This document shows, one piece after another, positions 42,663 through 51,178 of a stretch of 64,000 bases of DNA (the first letter of the stretch is position 1; each line of letters opens with the position of its first letter). A model generated the notes under the pieces. The model searched no databases. It had not been told where the DNA came from and saw nothing but the letters and a program-made list of their open reading frames with translations. The DNA comes from Chryseobacterium sp. MA9 (lineage in GTDB: Bacteria; Bacteroidota; Bacteroidia; Flavobacteriales; Weeksellaceae): positions 4,725,501 through 4,789,500 of the forward strand of contig NZ_CP075170.1 in NCBI RefSeq assembly GCF_024399315.1, given 5' to 3'. The translations under genes were made by a program, and so were the position numbers.

Positions 42663-44018
42663 ATGAAGCTAATTGAACTGGCAGAAGAACTGAATGTTTC
42701 TGCAGAAGCCATAAAACAGTTTATACAGGATTTTGATCTTGAATTGGTAGACTGTATCAGTACAAATTTTGAAGTAAAGGAAGATTTTGAAAAATTTGCC
42801 CGCGAAAATGTAGACTTTTTAAGATTATATGAAAAAGATCTGGACAAAAATAAAACTTTGGAGCAGATTGCCAAAGTCATCAATCAGCCTAAAGACAAGG
42901 TAGAAAAGGTAATTAAAGATAATAACCTCAATATTTTTGATAACGGTTTTTTCAAATCTTCTATATCAAGTTACGGAATTGATAACAAATTAGGCGGAAA
43001 CTATAAGTTTGTTTATAATTATTTCGGGAGTAAAACCAGCCTTCAGCAAAGAGATTTCATAGGATACAGAGATCTGTTTTTTTATACATCCACTGTTTTG
43101 GAACCCTTCCTGAATCCACAACAGATCAAAGATTGGGGGATCAACAAGCCTGCAGGAATTATTCTCTATGGCCCTCCGGGAAGCGGTAAAATATTTTGGG
43201 CGAATAAGATTGCTGAAATCATTGGATATCAGTTTAAAGAAGTAAAAAAACATTATTTGAGCGCTTCGCTGATTGACGGAAATGAAACCAATTTCAGTGA
43301 TTTCCTGTTGAACATGATGAAGGAAAATAAAATGCTGCTCTTTATGGAGGATTTTGATGAAATTATGATGCAGAGAAGAGCTGAAATAGATGTTGCTTCC
43401 TGTAATCTTGAAGCTCAGGAACTTATCCTTCATTATATCGGGAAATTTGAAAAAGAGGGAGTTTTAATGGTTGGTTCTGCCAATTCAGTTTCAGAAATTG
43501 ACGAAGAAATTCTTGCTCCGGGAAGATTTGATGTCATGATCCCGATCTTTCCTCCCAATGCTTCAGAGCGGTCAGAAATCATTTTATATGCTATGACCAG
43601 AGGATTGGAAGAAGATTCTTTACTTTACAAAATACTGAAAAATAACAAGGCAGATAAAATCCCTTTCTGGCATGAAATATCTTCAAAGATGAAAGCATTC
43701 AGTAACACAATGCTGATAGATTTTACCCAAAGCTTAAAGAAAAGAATTAAAAATCTTTATCAAAGAAGCAGAAACGAGAAGCTGAAAATTGATCAGAATC
43801 TTTTGAGAGGAGCTTTAAGGGATGCCGGTTCCAAGCTTACTGAAGAATATCTTGATCAGGTTGCCCGGTTCTTAGCCGATGCCATTATTAATAATTTTGA
43901 TGATTTTAAGTTTAGGATTCAGGCACTGAAAAGCGAACTGGAAACCTACAGAGTTGTTGAGGAACCACAAAGAACCATCGGATTTCAGCATAATAACGAG
44001 GAGAAAGATAAAGGGTAA
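42663..44018 (+). CDS. AAA-family protein with altered Walker motifs and an IF2-N-like N-terminus
   Basis: The 451-residue protein begins with a short helical domain resembling the N-terminal module of initiation factor IF2 (MKLIELAEELNVSAEAIKQF). An AAA domain follows (about 150-320): Walker A is GPPGSGKIF, with Ile where Thr/Ser normally binds Mg2+; Walker B is LLFMEDFDE, with Glu-Asp in place of the usual Asp-Glu; the second region of homology, APGRFD, keeps the arginine. The C-terminal part is helical. It may bind nucleotide but hydrolyse it poorly. No partner is evident from the neighbours. Confidence 0.75.
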   Translation: MKLIELAEELNVSAEAIKQFIQDFDLELVDCISTNFEVKEDFEKFARENVDFLRLYEKDLDKNKTLEQIAKVINQPKDKVEKVIKDNNLNIFDNGFFKSSISSYGIDNKLGGNYKFVYNYFGSKTSLQQRDFIGYRDLFFYTSTVLEPFLNPQQIKDWGINKPAGIILYGPPGSGKIFWANKIAEIIGYQFKEVKKHYLSASLIDGNETNFSDFLLNMMKENKMLLFMEDFDEIMMQRRAEIDVASCNLEAQELILHYIGKFEKEGVLMVGSANSVSEIDEEILAPGRFDVMIPIFPPNASERSEIILYAMTRGLEEDSLLYKILKNNKADKIPFWHEISSKMKAFSNTMLIDFTQSLKKRIKNLYQRSRNEKLKIDQNLLRGALRDAGSKLTEEYLDQVARFLADAIINNFDDFKFRIQALKSELETYRVVEEPQRTIGFQHNNEEKDKG

Positions 44019-44154
44019 AATGTTCAACGTTTAAGGTTCAAAATTTAAAGTTTAAAATTTGAGGTTTGCAGCTACATAATTTATCTTTTACCTGATCCAC
44101 ATTCTTCATTAATACATTTTACTTTCTGCATTCTACATTTATAAAAAGTCACTC

Positions 44155-45261
44155 ATGAACAGCATCTGGGAACTGGACACTTTCTACAGGAAAAGAGATA
44201 TCATCATCATTGGTGCAGGGTTTTCCGGGCTCTGGACTGGTTTATCTATGAAAGAGAAATATCCTGAAAAATCTGTTTTAATCATTGAGCGAAATGCTAT
44301 TCCTCTGGGAGCTTCAACGAGGAATGCCGGGTTTGCCTGTTTCGGAAGCTTTACCGAAGTTATTGCCGATTCACAGAAAATGGGTTGGGAAAAAACGCTG
44401 AAGCTCGTTAAAATGAGATTTGACGGGCTTAAGAAAATCAGACAGTATTTTAAAAATAATGAAATCGATTTTGAATTGAATGGAGGTTATGAGATTTTAA
44501 ATAATGAAGAACCTTTATTCCAGATTGATACCGTTAATGAAAAGCTGAAAACAATAACCGGTCTGGATCAGACATATACTCTGAAACAGGATAAAATACA
44601 GGAATTCGGGTTGGGAAAATCTGCATTTCTGATTGAAAATCCTTGTGAAGGAAGTCTGCATTCAGGAAAGCTGTTGCAGAAACTTTTGGAAAAATGTCAT
44701 GAACTGAAGGTAGAATTCTTGTTCGGAACAGAGGTTGAAAATATTGAAGAAACGGCCCATGAGGTTGAGATTCGTCTTTCCGATAATATTTCTGTAAAAG
44801 CAGATAAAATCATCTATTGCACCAATGCATTCACTTCCAGGTTCCTGGAAAATGAAAATATCATTCCTGCCCGTGGACAAATTCTTCTGACAGAACCGAT
44901 AGAAGGATTGAAGCTGAAAGGAACTTTTCACTATGATGAAGGGTATTATTATTTCAGGAATGTAGGAAACCAAGTTCTGTTGGGTGGTGGAAGAAACCAG
45001 GATTTTGAAACAGAAGAAACAACTGCTTTTGAAACGACAGAATTTCTGCAAAACCATTTGGAAAACTTTTTAAAAGAAGTCATACTTCCTCAGAAAGACT
45101 TTAAAATTGCACTTCGCTGGTCAGGAATTATGGCCATGGGCTCAGAAAAAACACCTATTGTAAAACAGCTTTCGGAAAGACAGTTTTGTGCTGTAAGACT
45201 TTCAGGAATGGGAGTTGCCTTAGCTCCAAAGATTGGTGAAATGATTGCAGAAATGATATAA
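44155..45261 (+). CDS. FAD-dependent oxidoreductase, D-amino-acid-oxidase (DAO) type
   Basis: The 368-residue protein has the FAD-binding motif DIIIIGAGFSGLWTGLSM (about 15-32), the DAO motif STRNAGFACFGSF (about 54-66) and the C-terminal VRLSGMGVALAPKIGEM. Members oxidise amines or amino acids such as glycine, sarcosine or D-amino acids. The substrate cannot be determined from the sequence. It is followed 5 nt later by a small membrane protein gene. Confidence 0.85.
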   Translation: MNSIWELDTFYRKRDIIIIGAGFSGLWTGLSMKEKYPEKSVLIIERNAIPLGASTRNAGFACFGSFTEVIADSQKMGWEKTLKLVKMRFDGLKKIRQYFKNNEIDFELNGGYEILNNEEPLFQIDTVNEKLKTITGLDQTYTLKQDKIQEFGLGKSAFLIENPCEGSLHSGKLLQKLLEKCHELKVEFLFGTEVENIEETAHEVEIRLSDNISVKADKIIYCTNAFTSRFLENENIIPARGQILLTEPIEGLKLKGTFHYDEGYYYFRNVGNQVLLGGGRNQDFETEETTAFETTEFLQNHLENFLKEVILPQKDFKIALRWSGIMAMGSEKTPIVKQLSERQFCAVRLSGMGVALAPKIGEMIAEMI

Positions 45262-45266
45262 ATACA

Positions 45267-45761
45267 ATGAAATATTTACCTTTTGAACGTATTACTTATA
45301 GAACAAATTTATCAGAACAGGAAGTTTTGACGAGACTTTCCGGCTTTGTAGAACCAAAAAAATATGGCTTAGGAAGAAATCCCATAAAGGATTATGAAGG
45401 ATCTGTAAATGAAAATAGTTTTGAAATCAGCAGAGTGATTAGGAACAGGAATTCCTTTCTTCCTCAGATAAATGGTGCTGTTCAAAAAAATAATAATGGA
45501 ACACAAATAGACGTAGCCATGAAATTACATGCATTTGTATTGCTTTTTTTAATTGTATGGTGTTCATTTGCCTTATTTTTCTTTATAGGTATTACTGTGA
45601 GAGATATAGGAAATAAAGAAATATCAGTAGAGTTTTTCATGCCTTTATTGATGTTATTATTTGTGTATGCTTTAACAATGGTGGGTTTCAAGATGGAAAG
45701 TAAAAAATCGAAAGAATACCTCAGAAAAAGCTTTGAAGCTGAAATAATAAAGGAATCGTGA
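45267..45761 (+). CDS. Hypothetical membrane protein
   Basis: The 164-residue protein has an N-terminal soluble part of about 90 residues and two membrane helices (about 92-112 and 123-142), then a basic tail. It starts 5 nt after the DAO-type gene and is probably co-transcribed. No family recognised. Confidence 0.6.
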   Translation: MKYLPFERITYRTNLSEQEVLTRLSGFVEPKKYGLGRNPIKDYEGSVNENSFEISRVIRNRNSFLPQINGAVQKNNNGTQIDVAMKLHAFVLLFLIVWCSFALFFFIGITVRDIGNKEISVEFFMPLLMLLFVYALTMVGFKMESKKSKEYLRKSFEAEIIKES

Positions 45762-45881
45762 CTTTTAAGTCAATTTCTGAAATCTTTATTAACTCTAAAA
45801 GTCAGAATCCCGAACCTTAAACCCCGGAACCCGAATTCCGAAAACTCGGAACTCAAAACGCTCCACTCTAAAAGAATTCCT

Positions 45882-45890
45882 TATTTTTGC
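45882..45890 (+). promoter_or_regulatory. -7 box TATTTTTGC for prfB
   Basis: A perfect TAnnTTTGC element 14 nt before the GTG at 45905. It contains the TTG codon from which a longer frame could nominally start, which argues against that TTG being used. Confidence 0.6.
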
Positions 45891-45904
45891 AAAAAGAAAA
45901 AATC

Positions 45905-47017
45905 GTGATTAACAACGACCAGATAAAAGAAGTTCAATCCAGAATTGAAGACTTACACAGATACCTTCAGATTGAAAAAAAGAAAATAGAAATTGCTAAT
46001 GATGATGAAAAAACAGCAGCTCCTGAATTTTGGGATAACCCGAAAACTGCTGAAGCATTCTTAAAACAGCTTCGTTCCAAGAAAAAATGGGTAGAAGGCT
46101 ATGATGAAATTCAGACGCAGTTTGAAGATATGCAGGTTTTAGTGGATTTTGCTAAAGAAGATCCGGATTCTGAAAAGGAACTGGATGAAACATTTCCGCA
46201 ATTGGTTGAAAAAATTGAGGACCTTGAATTCAAAAACATGCTTTCTAACGAAGGTGATGAGCTTTCTGCGGTACTTCAGATCACGGCTGGGGCTGGAGGT
46301 ACAGAAAGCTGTGACTGGGCAGCTATGCTGATGAGAATGTATACAATGTGGGCAGAAAAGCAAGGGTATAAAATCCGTGAGCTAAACTTTCAGGAGGGTG
46401 ATGTAGCAGGTGTGAAAACGGTTACTCTGGAAATTGAAGGAGAATTTGCTTTTGGATATTTAAGAGGTGAAAATGGAGTGCACCGTTTAGTAAGAATTTC
46501 GCCTTTTGACAGTAATGCGAAACGTCATACCAGTTTCGTTTCCGTATATGTTTATCCTTTAGTAGATGATACTATCGAAATTAATATTAACCCTGCTGAT
46601 ATATCTTTTGAAACGATGAGGTCTTCCGGAGCAGGAGGACAGAATGTAAACAAGGTAGAAACCGCTGTACGTCTTCGTCACGCACCAACAGGAATTATTA
46701 TTGAAAACTCAGAATCCCGTTCCCAGCTTCAGAATAAAGAAAAAGCCATGCAGCTCCTTCGTTCAAGATTATACGAAATGGAATTGGAAGAGCGTATGAA
46801 GGCAAGAAATGAGATAGAAGCCAACAAAATGAAGATCGAGTGGGGAAGCCAGATCCGAAATTACGTAATGCATCCTTACAAACTCGTAAAAGATGTACGC
46901 TCAGGTCATGAAACTTCAGATGTAGATGCAGTAATGAATGGAAATCTTACTCCATTCTTAAAAGCATTTCTAATGGCCGATGGAACCGCAGTTTCTGATG
47001 ATGACCTCGACTTATAA
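45905..47017 (+). CDS. prfB: Peptide chain release factor 2
   Basis: Taken from the GTG at 45905 the protein is 370 residues (MINNDQIKEVQSRIEDL). Recognition motif SPF lies in RISPFDSNAKRHTSF and the catalytic GGQ in SSGAGGQNVNKVETAV. It releases nascent chains at UGA and UAA. The reading frame is continuous: at the place of the E. coli programmed +1 frameshift (around codon 25), the codons read Tyr-Leu-Gln-Ile with no UGA, so this gene lacks the usual autoregulatory frameshift. Confidence 0.95.
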   Translation: MINNDQIKEVQSRIEDLHRYLQIEKKKIEIANDDEKTAAPEFWDNPKTAEAFLKQLRSKKKWVEGYDEIQTQFEDMQVLVDFAKEDPDSEKELDETFPQLVEKIEDLEFKNMLSNEGDELSAVLQITAGAGGTESCDWAAMLMRMYTMWAEKQGYKIRELNFQEGDVAGVKTVTLEIEGEFAFGYLRGENGVHRLVRISPFDSNAKRHTSFVSVYVYPLVDDTIEININPADISFETMRSSGAGGQNVNKVETAVRLRHAPTGIIIENSESRSQLQNKEKAMQLLRSRLYEMELEERMKARNEIEANKMKIEWGSQIRNYVMHPYKLVKDVRSGHETSDVDAVMNGNLTPFLKAFLMADGTAVSDDDLDL

Positions 47018-47058
47018 AAATCATGTTTGAATTTTAGTTAAAATCTTATAATTAATTT

Positions 47059-47087
47059 TTGTTTCAGACATTTTAGACCTACTTTTG
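47059..47087 (+). promoter_or_regulatory. Promoter of the DedA gene
   Basis: TTG (47059-47061), an 18-nt spacer and TACTTTTG (47080-47087) fit the Bacteroidota consensus, 16 nt before the ATG at 47104. Confidence 0.6.
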
Positions 47088-47103
47088 TTGTTCATCGATA
47101 TTT

Positions 47104-47802
47104 ATGGAAGATTTCAATAGCTGGAAGGATTTATTAAACCCGGAATTTTATATTAAAATGGGAGGGTTTTGGCTTATTTTATTTATTGTATTTGCTGAAA
47201 CAGGTCTTTTTGTAGGGTTTTTCCTGCCAGGAGATTCACTTTTATTCGTTTCAGGAATTTATGCCGTTGAAATCATCAAAGAGACTTTTGGCTCTACAGG
47301 GAGTGATTTCTTAGATACTACATTATTAGCTTCGGGAGTAGCTCTTGCCGCTATTATTGGAAATGAAGTAGGATATTATTTTGGAAGAAAGGCTGGACCT
47401 GCTTTATATAAAAGACCGGATTCAATGCTTTTCAAGAAAAAATACCTTTACCAGGCGCATGATTTCTTTGAAAAACATGGAGCTCTGGCTGTTATTATGG
47501 CTAGATTCTTACCGGTTGTTAGAACCTTTACCCCAATTGTAGCAGGAATTGTGAAGATGGATAAAAAGGAGTTTTTAAGAGATAATGTTATTGGTGCTGT
47601 ACTATGGTCATTTATTTTGATCTTTGCCGGACATTATCTGGATAAACTGTTTATGGAGCAGTTTGGAATCAACTTAAAAGAAAAGCTGGAATATATTATC
47701 ATCGTTATTGTATTGGTAACAACACTTCCGGTAATCTTCAAGTTTGTTTTTGGAAAAAAAGAAGATCTTTCTAAAAAATACGAAGATCAGGATTTTGAAT
47801 AA
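47104..47802 (+). CDS. DedA-family inner-membrane protein
   Basis: The 232-residue protein has five to six helices and DedA motifs: FAETGLFVGFFLPGDSLLF (about 30-48), GNEVGYYFGRKAG and the conserved arginine motif ARFLPVVRTFTPIVAGI. DedA proteins are needed for membrane homeostasis and lipid-carrier recycling (undecaprenyl phosphate or phosphatidylethanolamine flipping in related proteins). Length is normal. A terminator follows 21 nt after the stop. Confidence 0.9.
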   Translation: MEDFNSWKDLLNPEFYIKMGGFWLILFIVFAETGLFVGFFLPGDSLLFVSGIYAVEIIKETFGSTGSDFLDTTLLASGVALAAIIGNEVGYYFGRKAGPALYKRPDSMLFKKKYLYQAHDFFEKHGALAVIMARFLPVVRTFTPIVAGIVKMDKKEFLRDNVIGAVLWSFILIFAGHYLDKLFMEQFGINLKEKLEYIIIVIVLVTTLPVIFKFVFGKKEDLSKKYEDQDFE

Positions 47803-47823
47803 GAAACTCAATCAAAAATATAG

Positions 47824-47852
47824 AGCCGTCTCAAATATGAGCCGGCTTTTTT
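47824..47852 (+). terminator. Terminator after the DedA gene
   Basis: AGCCG-T-CTCA (47824-47833) pairs with TGAG-C-CGGCT (47838-47847) with one T/C mismatch, followed by a T run. Confidence 0.75.
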
Positions 47853-47900
47853 ATTGTTTATGAATGACATTTTTTCCTATAAAAATTATAAGGTTATTTT

Positions 47901-47984
47901 TTAACGCAAAGATTATTTTTTATAATAAACCATTTTAAGAAGGCAAAGAAGGGAATCAATTTCACTGATTCTTTCTCTAAGCAT
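47901..47984 (-). repeat. Interspersed repeat, copy B
   Basis: Read on the minus strand this segment has AAGAATCAGTGAAATTGATT, CCCTTCTTTGCCTTCTT and ATCTTTGCGTTAAAA in the same order as copy A at 34502-34580. The central part is the best conserved; the spacer before the CTTTGCG box differs in sequence but not greatly in length. The rest of the gap to 48099 shows no gene. Confidence 0.7.
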
Positions 47985-48098
47985 ACATATATTTCTAAAC
48001 TTCATCAGTGACGGAGTCACTTCTCCTTGTTCTCTTAAGATAAAACAGTTGAATAATAAATCCTTTGCATTGAATAAAATAAAGTCTGATATAAGCCT

Positions 48099-48968
48099 CT
48101 ATTTTTTTATCCATTCCAGAATATTCGGATAAATAATACTGTCTCTTTTTCTTTTACTGAAGAACCTTGGAGTATGGCCCGCTCCTTTCATGAAAATGAA
48201 TTTGTGTGGAACATTCATCTTGGTAAGCGCTGAGTCCATGGCAATTCCCTGATGCTGATTAACCAGAACATCATTATTCCCCTGAAATAGGAGGGTAGGA
48301 ACATTGGTAATATTAGCAATAGGGCTGGCTTCCTTAAAGGCTTCAGACACGTTTTTTCGGTCAAATTTACGGCCTACCACCTTTTGAAAAGTTGGAGAAG
48401 TATATTTGGAATAAAAAGATTTAAGATACTCGGAACTGTAAAAATCTGTAGGCCCACTGAGAGAGATAATCTTTTTGATCTGATCAGAATGCTGATATCC
48501 GTAAAGCAATGCCAAATGTCCGCCGGCACTTTCTCCCAGAAGAATATAATTGTTAGGCTGAAGTTCTGCCTTTTCCGTTAAAGAGTTGAATTTTTCAATT
48601 GCCAGTCCAATATCCTCAAGCTGTTCTTTGTAAGTGATTTCTTTCTTTGCAGAAACCAATCTGTAATTCATATTAATACTCGGAATCCTGTTTTCAAAAA
48701 GCATTTTTTGAACCTGTATCATATGCTCTTTTTTGCCTAAAGTCCAGGCTCCACCATGAACAATAAGAACTACCGGAGAATTTTCAGCATAATCTTTGGG
48801 AAGAAAGACATCCATTTTCTGCCTTTTGTGCTCACCATATTTTAAATTGTAAATCTTTTGCTGGCCTCCCGGACCTACCCAGACTCTGAACTTCGTATTG
48901 CAGGACTGCAACAGAAAACCGAAGCATCCCATCACAAAAAAATGATACCGGAGAATGAGCTTTTTCAT
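48099..48968 (-). CDS. Alpha/beta-hydrolase lipoprotein, esterase type
   Basis: The 289-residue protein has a lipoprotein-type signal ending FLLQSC. The hydrolase core shows the oxyanion motif VHGGAWTLG (about 71-79), the nucleophile elbow GESAGGHLAL, an acidic residue in QGNNDVLV and the final His in GAGHTPRF. It belongs to the HSL/BD-FAE-like group of carboxylesterases. It probably acts on acyl or acetyl esters in the envelope. It follows the serine hydrolase gene by 50 nt on the same strand. Confidence 0.85.
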   Translation of the reverse strand: MKKLILRYHFFVMGCFGFLLQSCNTKFRVWVGPGGQQKIYNLKYGEHKRQKMDVFLPKDYAENSPVVLIVHGGAWTLGKKEHMIQVQKMLFENRIPSINMNYRLVSAKKEITYKEQLEDIGLAIEKFNSLTEKAELQPNNYILLGESAGGHLALLYGYQHSDQIKKIISLSGPTDFYSSEYLKSFYSKYTSPTFQKVVGRKFDRKNVSEAFKEASPIANITNVPTLLFQGNNDVLVNQHQGIAMDSALTKMNVPHKFIFMKGAGHTPRFFSKRKRDSIIYPNILEWIKK

Positions 48969-49018
48969 TACTTAAATTTACAAAAAATTCTATTGATTAT
49001 GACACAATCAATGCTTGA

Positions 49019-50410
49019 TTATAACTTTTCTGCTGTTTTTGACGAAAGCCCTTTTTTGATTGTAATAACGTCTTTTTCTCCTTTTTTGAAAATGAAAGAA
49101 ATCTCGGTGTCATCATCCTGCAGGAAAAATACATCCTCTTTTTCAGCCAGCATTCTTACTTTAGGATCTTTATTATTTTGTATAAAAAGCTGGCCGTTTT
49201 CGTACAAAATATGAATTACACTGTCATCGGAAAGCTGATAATCACCCACGTATTTTTTAAGTATATCAGCACTTAACACTGCTTCTTTCTTAGGTTGTGG
49301 AAGCGTATAAGGCTGTTCTAAAAGAGCTGCTAAAATAGTATTACCTGCTTTCTCCAGTTTTTTACTCGTAATATTGTTCAGAAGAATAATGCATAGATCA
49401 TCCTCAGGGAGCATGGCAAAATAACTTGTAGAACCTTCTATATTTCCGCCATGGTTAATAAGTTTTTTCCCATAAAGATCATCAATAAACCAACCATATC
49501 CGTACCCGCTCAAAAAAGGTGTGGTAGCTTTTTTAAACGCTTCTTTGGAAACAATTTTATAATCTCTCAATCCGATATAGTATTTGTACAGGTCTTCAAC
49601 TGTACTGTAGATTTGTCCTGCAGGACCGGTTAAGGTAGAATTCCATACTTCAGTTTTTTCCTGTTTTGTCTTTGAAATATACGAATATGGAACCGTTTTG
49701 TATGGACTTTTCAAAGCTAAATAGTTAAAGCCTGTATGAGTCATCTTTAAAGGATTTAAGATGGTTTTTCTTACAGCATCTTCATAAGAAAGTTCAGTTA
49801 CTTTTTCAATGATCATTCCCAGTAAAATATATCCCGAATTGGTATACGAAAATTGAGTGCCGGGCTCAAAATCCAGAGGTTCATTCCTGAAAAAAGAGAG
49901 TTCTTTATTTTTAGCAATGGTTTTTCCGGTGTGAAGCAGACTGAAATATTCTTTATTTCGTAATACTTCATAAATTCCCGAAGTGTGGGTAAGGAGATGC
50001 TCAATAGTGATTTCATTTCCTCTTGGATAATCGGGAATAAACTTTGAAATAGGATCTTTAACAGAAAGTTTTCCCTCTTCGCTTAGCTTTACAATGATTA
50101 AAGCGGTGAAGGATTTGGTTAAAGAAGCAATCTGATAAACACTTTGGTCCTGATTGAGTATCTTTTTTTCTGCATCTTGCCAACCGTATGATCTTTCAAA
50201 AATGTTTTTATTCTGATAATGAATTAAGGCTGTTCCATTAAATTTATTAATACCCGCGAATGCCCTTATAATGCCGTCTATTTCTTCTTTTTTCTTTTCC
50301 TGATTAAAGCCGCTGAGATGAGTTTCTGTCTGAGCTTTTAGAGTTGAGCAGAATGTACTTAACAGACAAAACAAACATCCTAAAGCTAAAATATGAAATT
50401 GACGTTGCAT
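49019..50410 (-). CDS. Exported serine hydrolase of the beta-lactamase class C / DD-peptidase fold
   Basis: The 463-residue protein has a signal peptide, then the catalytic triad motifs SLTKSF (Ser-x-x-Lys), YTNSGY (Tyr-x-Asn) and HGGNIEG (third motif). The C-terminal ~90 residues form a small separate domain common in this family. Members include esterases and D-amino peptidases; a true beta-lactamase activity cannot be claimed. It precedes the alpha/beta hydrolase gene by 50 nt. Confidence 0.88.
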   Translation of the reverse strand: MQRQFHILALGCLFCLLSTFCSTLKAQTETHLSGFNQEKKKEEIDGIIRAFAGINKFNGTALIHYQNKNIFERSYGWQDAEKKILNQDQSVYQIASLTKSFTALIIVKLSEEGKLSVKDPISKFIPDYPRGNEITIEHLLTHTSGIYEVLRNKEYFSLLHTGKTIAKNKELSFFRNEPLDFEPGTQFSYTNSGYILLGMIIEKVTELSYEDAVRKTILNPLKMTHTGFNYLALKSPYKTVPYSYISKTKQEKTEVWNSTLTGPAGQIYSTVEDLYKYYIGLRDYKIVSKEAFKKATTPFLSGYGYGWFIDDLYGKKLINHGGNIEGSTSYFAMLPEDDLCIILLNNITSKKLEKAGNTILAALLEQPYTLPQPKKEAVLSADILKKYVGDYQLSDDSVIHILYENGQLFIQNNKDPKVRMLAEKEDVFFLQDDDTEISFIFKKGEKDVITIKKGLSSKTAEKL

Positions 50411-50540
50411 AGGTATCAGATTTAAAAAACGGTTAAAATTAAGCTTAATATTGATAGTTTACAATTCTGTGTCTGTAAGTACCTGAATATCATGTTACAT
50501 TTGCAAAAACATTAGAATTGATCTCGGCTATTGTTTAGAA

Positions 50541-51023
50541 TTACAGGTTTTCAGCATAGCGGCTCAAAGAATTATTGTATCTGGGCAGATGTTTTGATAT
50601 TGCTTTTAATGCTATAGATAACGCTTCTTTGTGCTCTCCGGCTGAAGAAAGTGACAGCGCTAAAAAAGAATCTACTGCATCGTTCAGTTCATCGGAATAA
50701 TTAGCTTTTTCTTCCCTTAAAATATGAATACTTTCTTCTATTTTCCCATTATTTCTTAAAGTGCTTGCCAGCTGGATTCTTGCTCTTCTTCTTCGTAAAC
50801 CGGTTAATCCTTTATTTAATGCCGATCTGTACAAGGGTTCCGCTTCCTTTTCATGTCCGGTAGAGTCAAAAGCGCAGGCTCTTTCAAAATCAGCAATAGC
50901 CTGGGAATCTGTAAGCGTAAGTAATTCTACATGATTTTTAATTTGCTGAATAAAATTTTCATTGCTTATTGTTCCAAGTTTCAGCCATATACTTTGCAAT
51001 TGGCTTTCCCAGTTTTCATCCAT
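50541..51023 (-). CDS. Tetratricopeptide-repeat protein
   Basis: The 160-residue protein is all helical with TPR-like pairs (ADFERACAFDSTGHEKEAEP, RIQLASTLRNNGKIEESIHI, AVDSFLALSLSSAGEHKEAL). It matches the short TPR family found next to regulators in many bacteria. Cytoplasmic; the partner is unknown. A TATCTTTG box lies 16 nt upstream. Confidence 0.78.
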   Translation of the reverse strand: MDENWESQLQSIWLKLGTISNENFIQQIKNHVELLTLTDSQAIADFERACAFDSTGHEKEAEPLYRSALNKGLTGLRRRRARIQLASTLRNNGKIEESIHILREEKANYSDELNDAVDSFLALSLSSAGEHKEALSIALKAISKHLPRYNNSLSRYAENL

Positions 51024-51038
51024 TGATTAGATTTTAAA

Positions 51039-51046
51039 CAAAGATA
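51039..51046 (-). promoter_or_regulatory. -7 box TATCTTTG for the TPR gene
   Basis: The minus strand reads TATCTTTG, a perfect TAnnTTTG element, 15 nt before the start at 51023. Confidence 0.45.
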
Positions 51047-51136
51047 TAAAATATTGAAAGTGGAGCATTATCTAATCATTCTCATAATTTTCAAAATTAT
51101 TGTCATATTATGAATCCAAAAACGGAATTAAATATT

Positions 51137-51145
51137 TATTTTTGC
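51137..51145 (+). promoter_or_regulatory. -7 box TATTTTTGC for the DUF808 gene
   Basis: A perfect TAnnTTTGC element ending 33 nt before the ATG at 51179. Confidence 0.55.
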
Positions 51146-51178
51146 TGAACTTAACAAAGATTAAAAAATTATTAAAAT

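Noticed and set aside
45887..45904. TTG start for prfB
   Set aside because: This TTG is part of the promoter box TATTTTTGC; the GTG at 45905 fits RF2 length.
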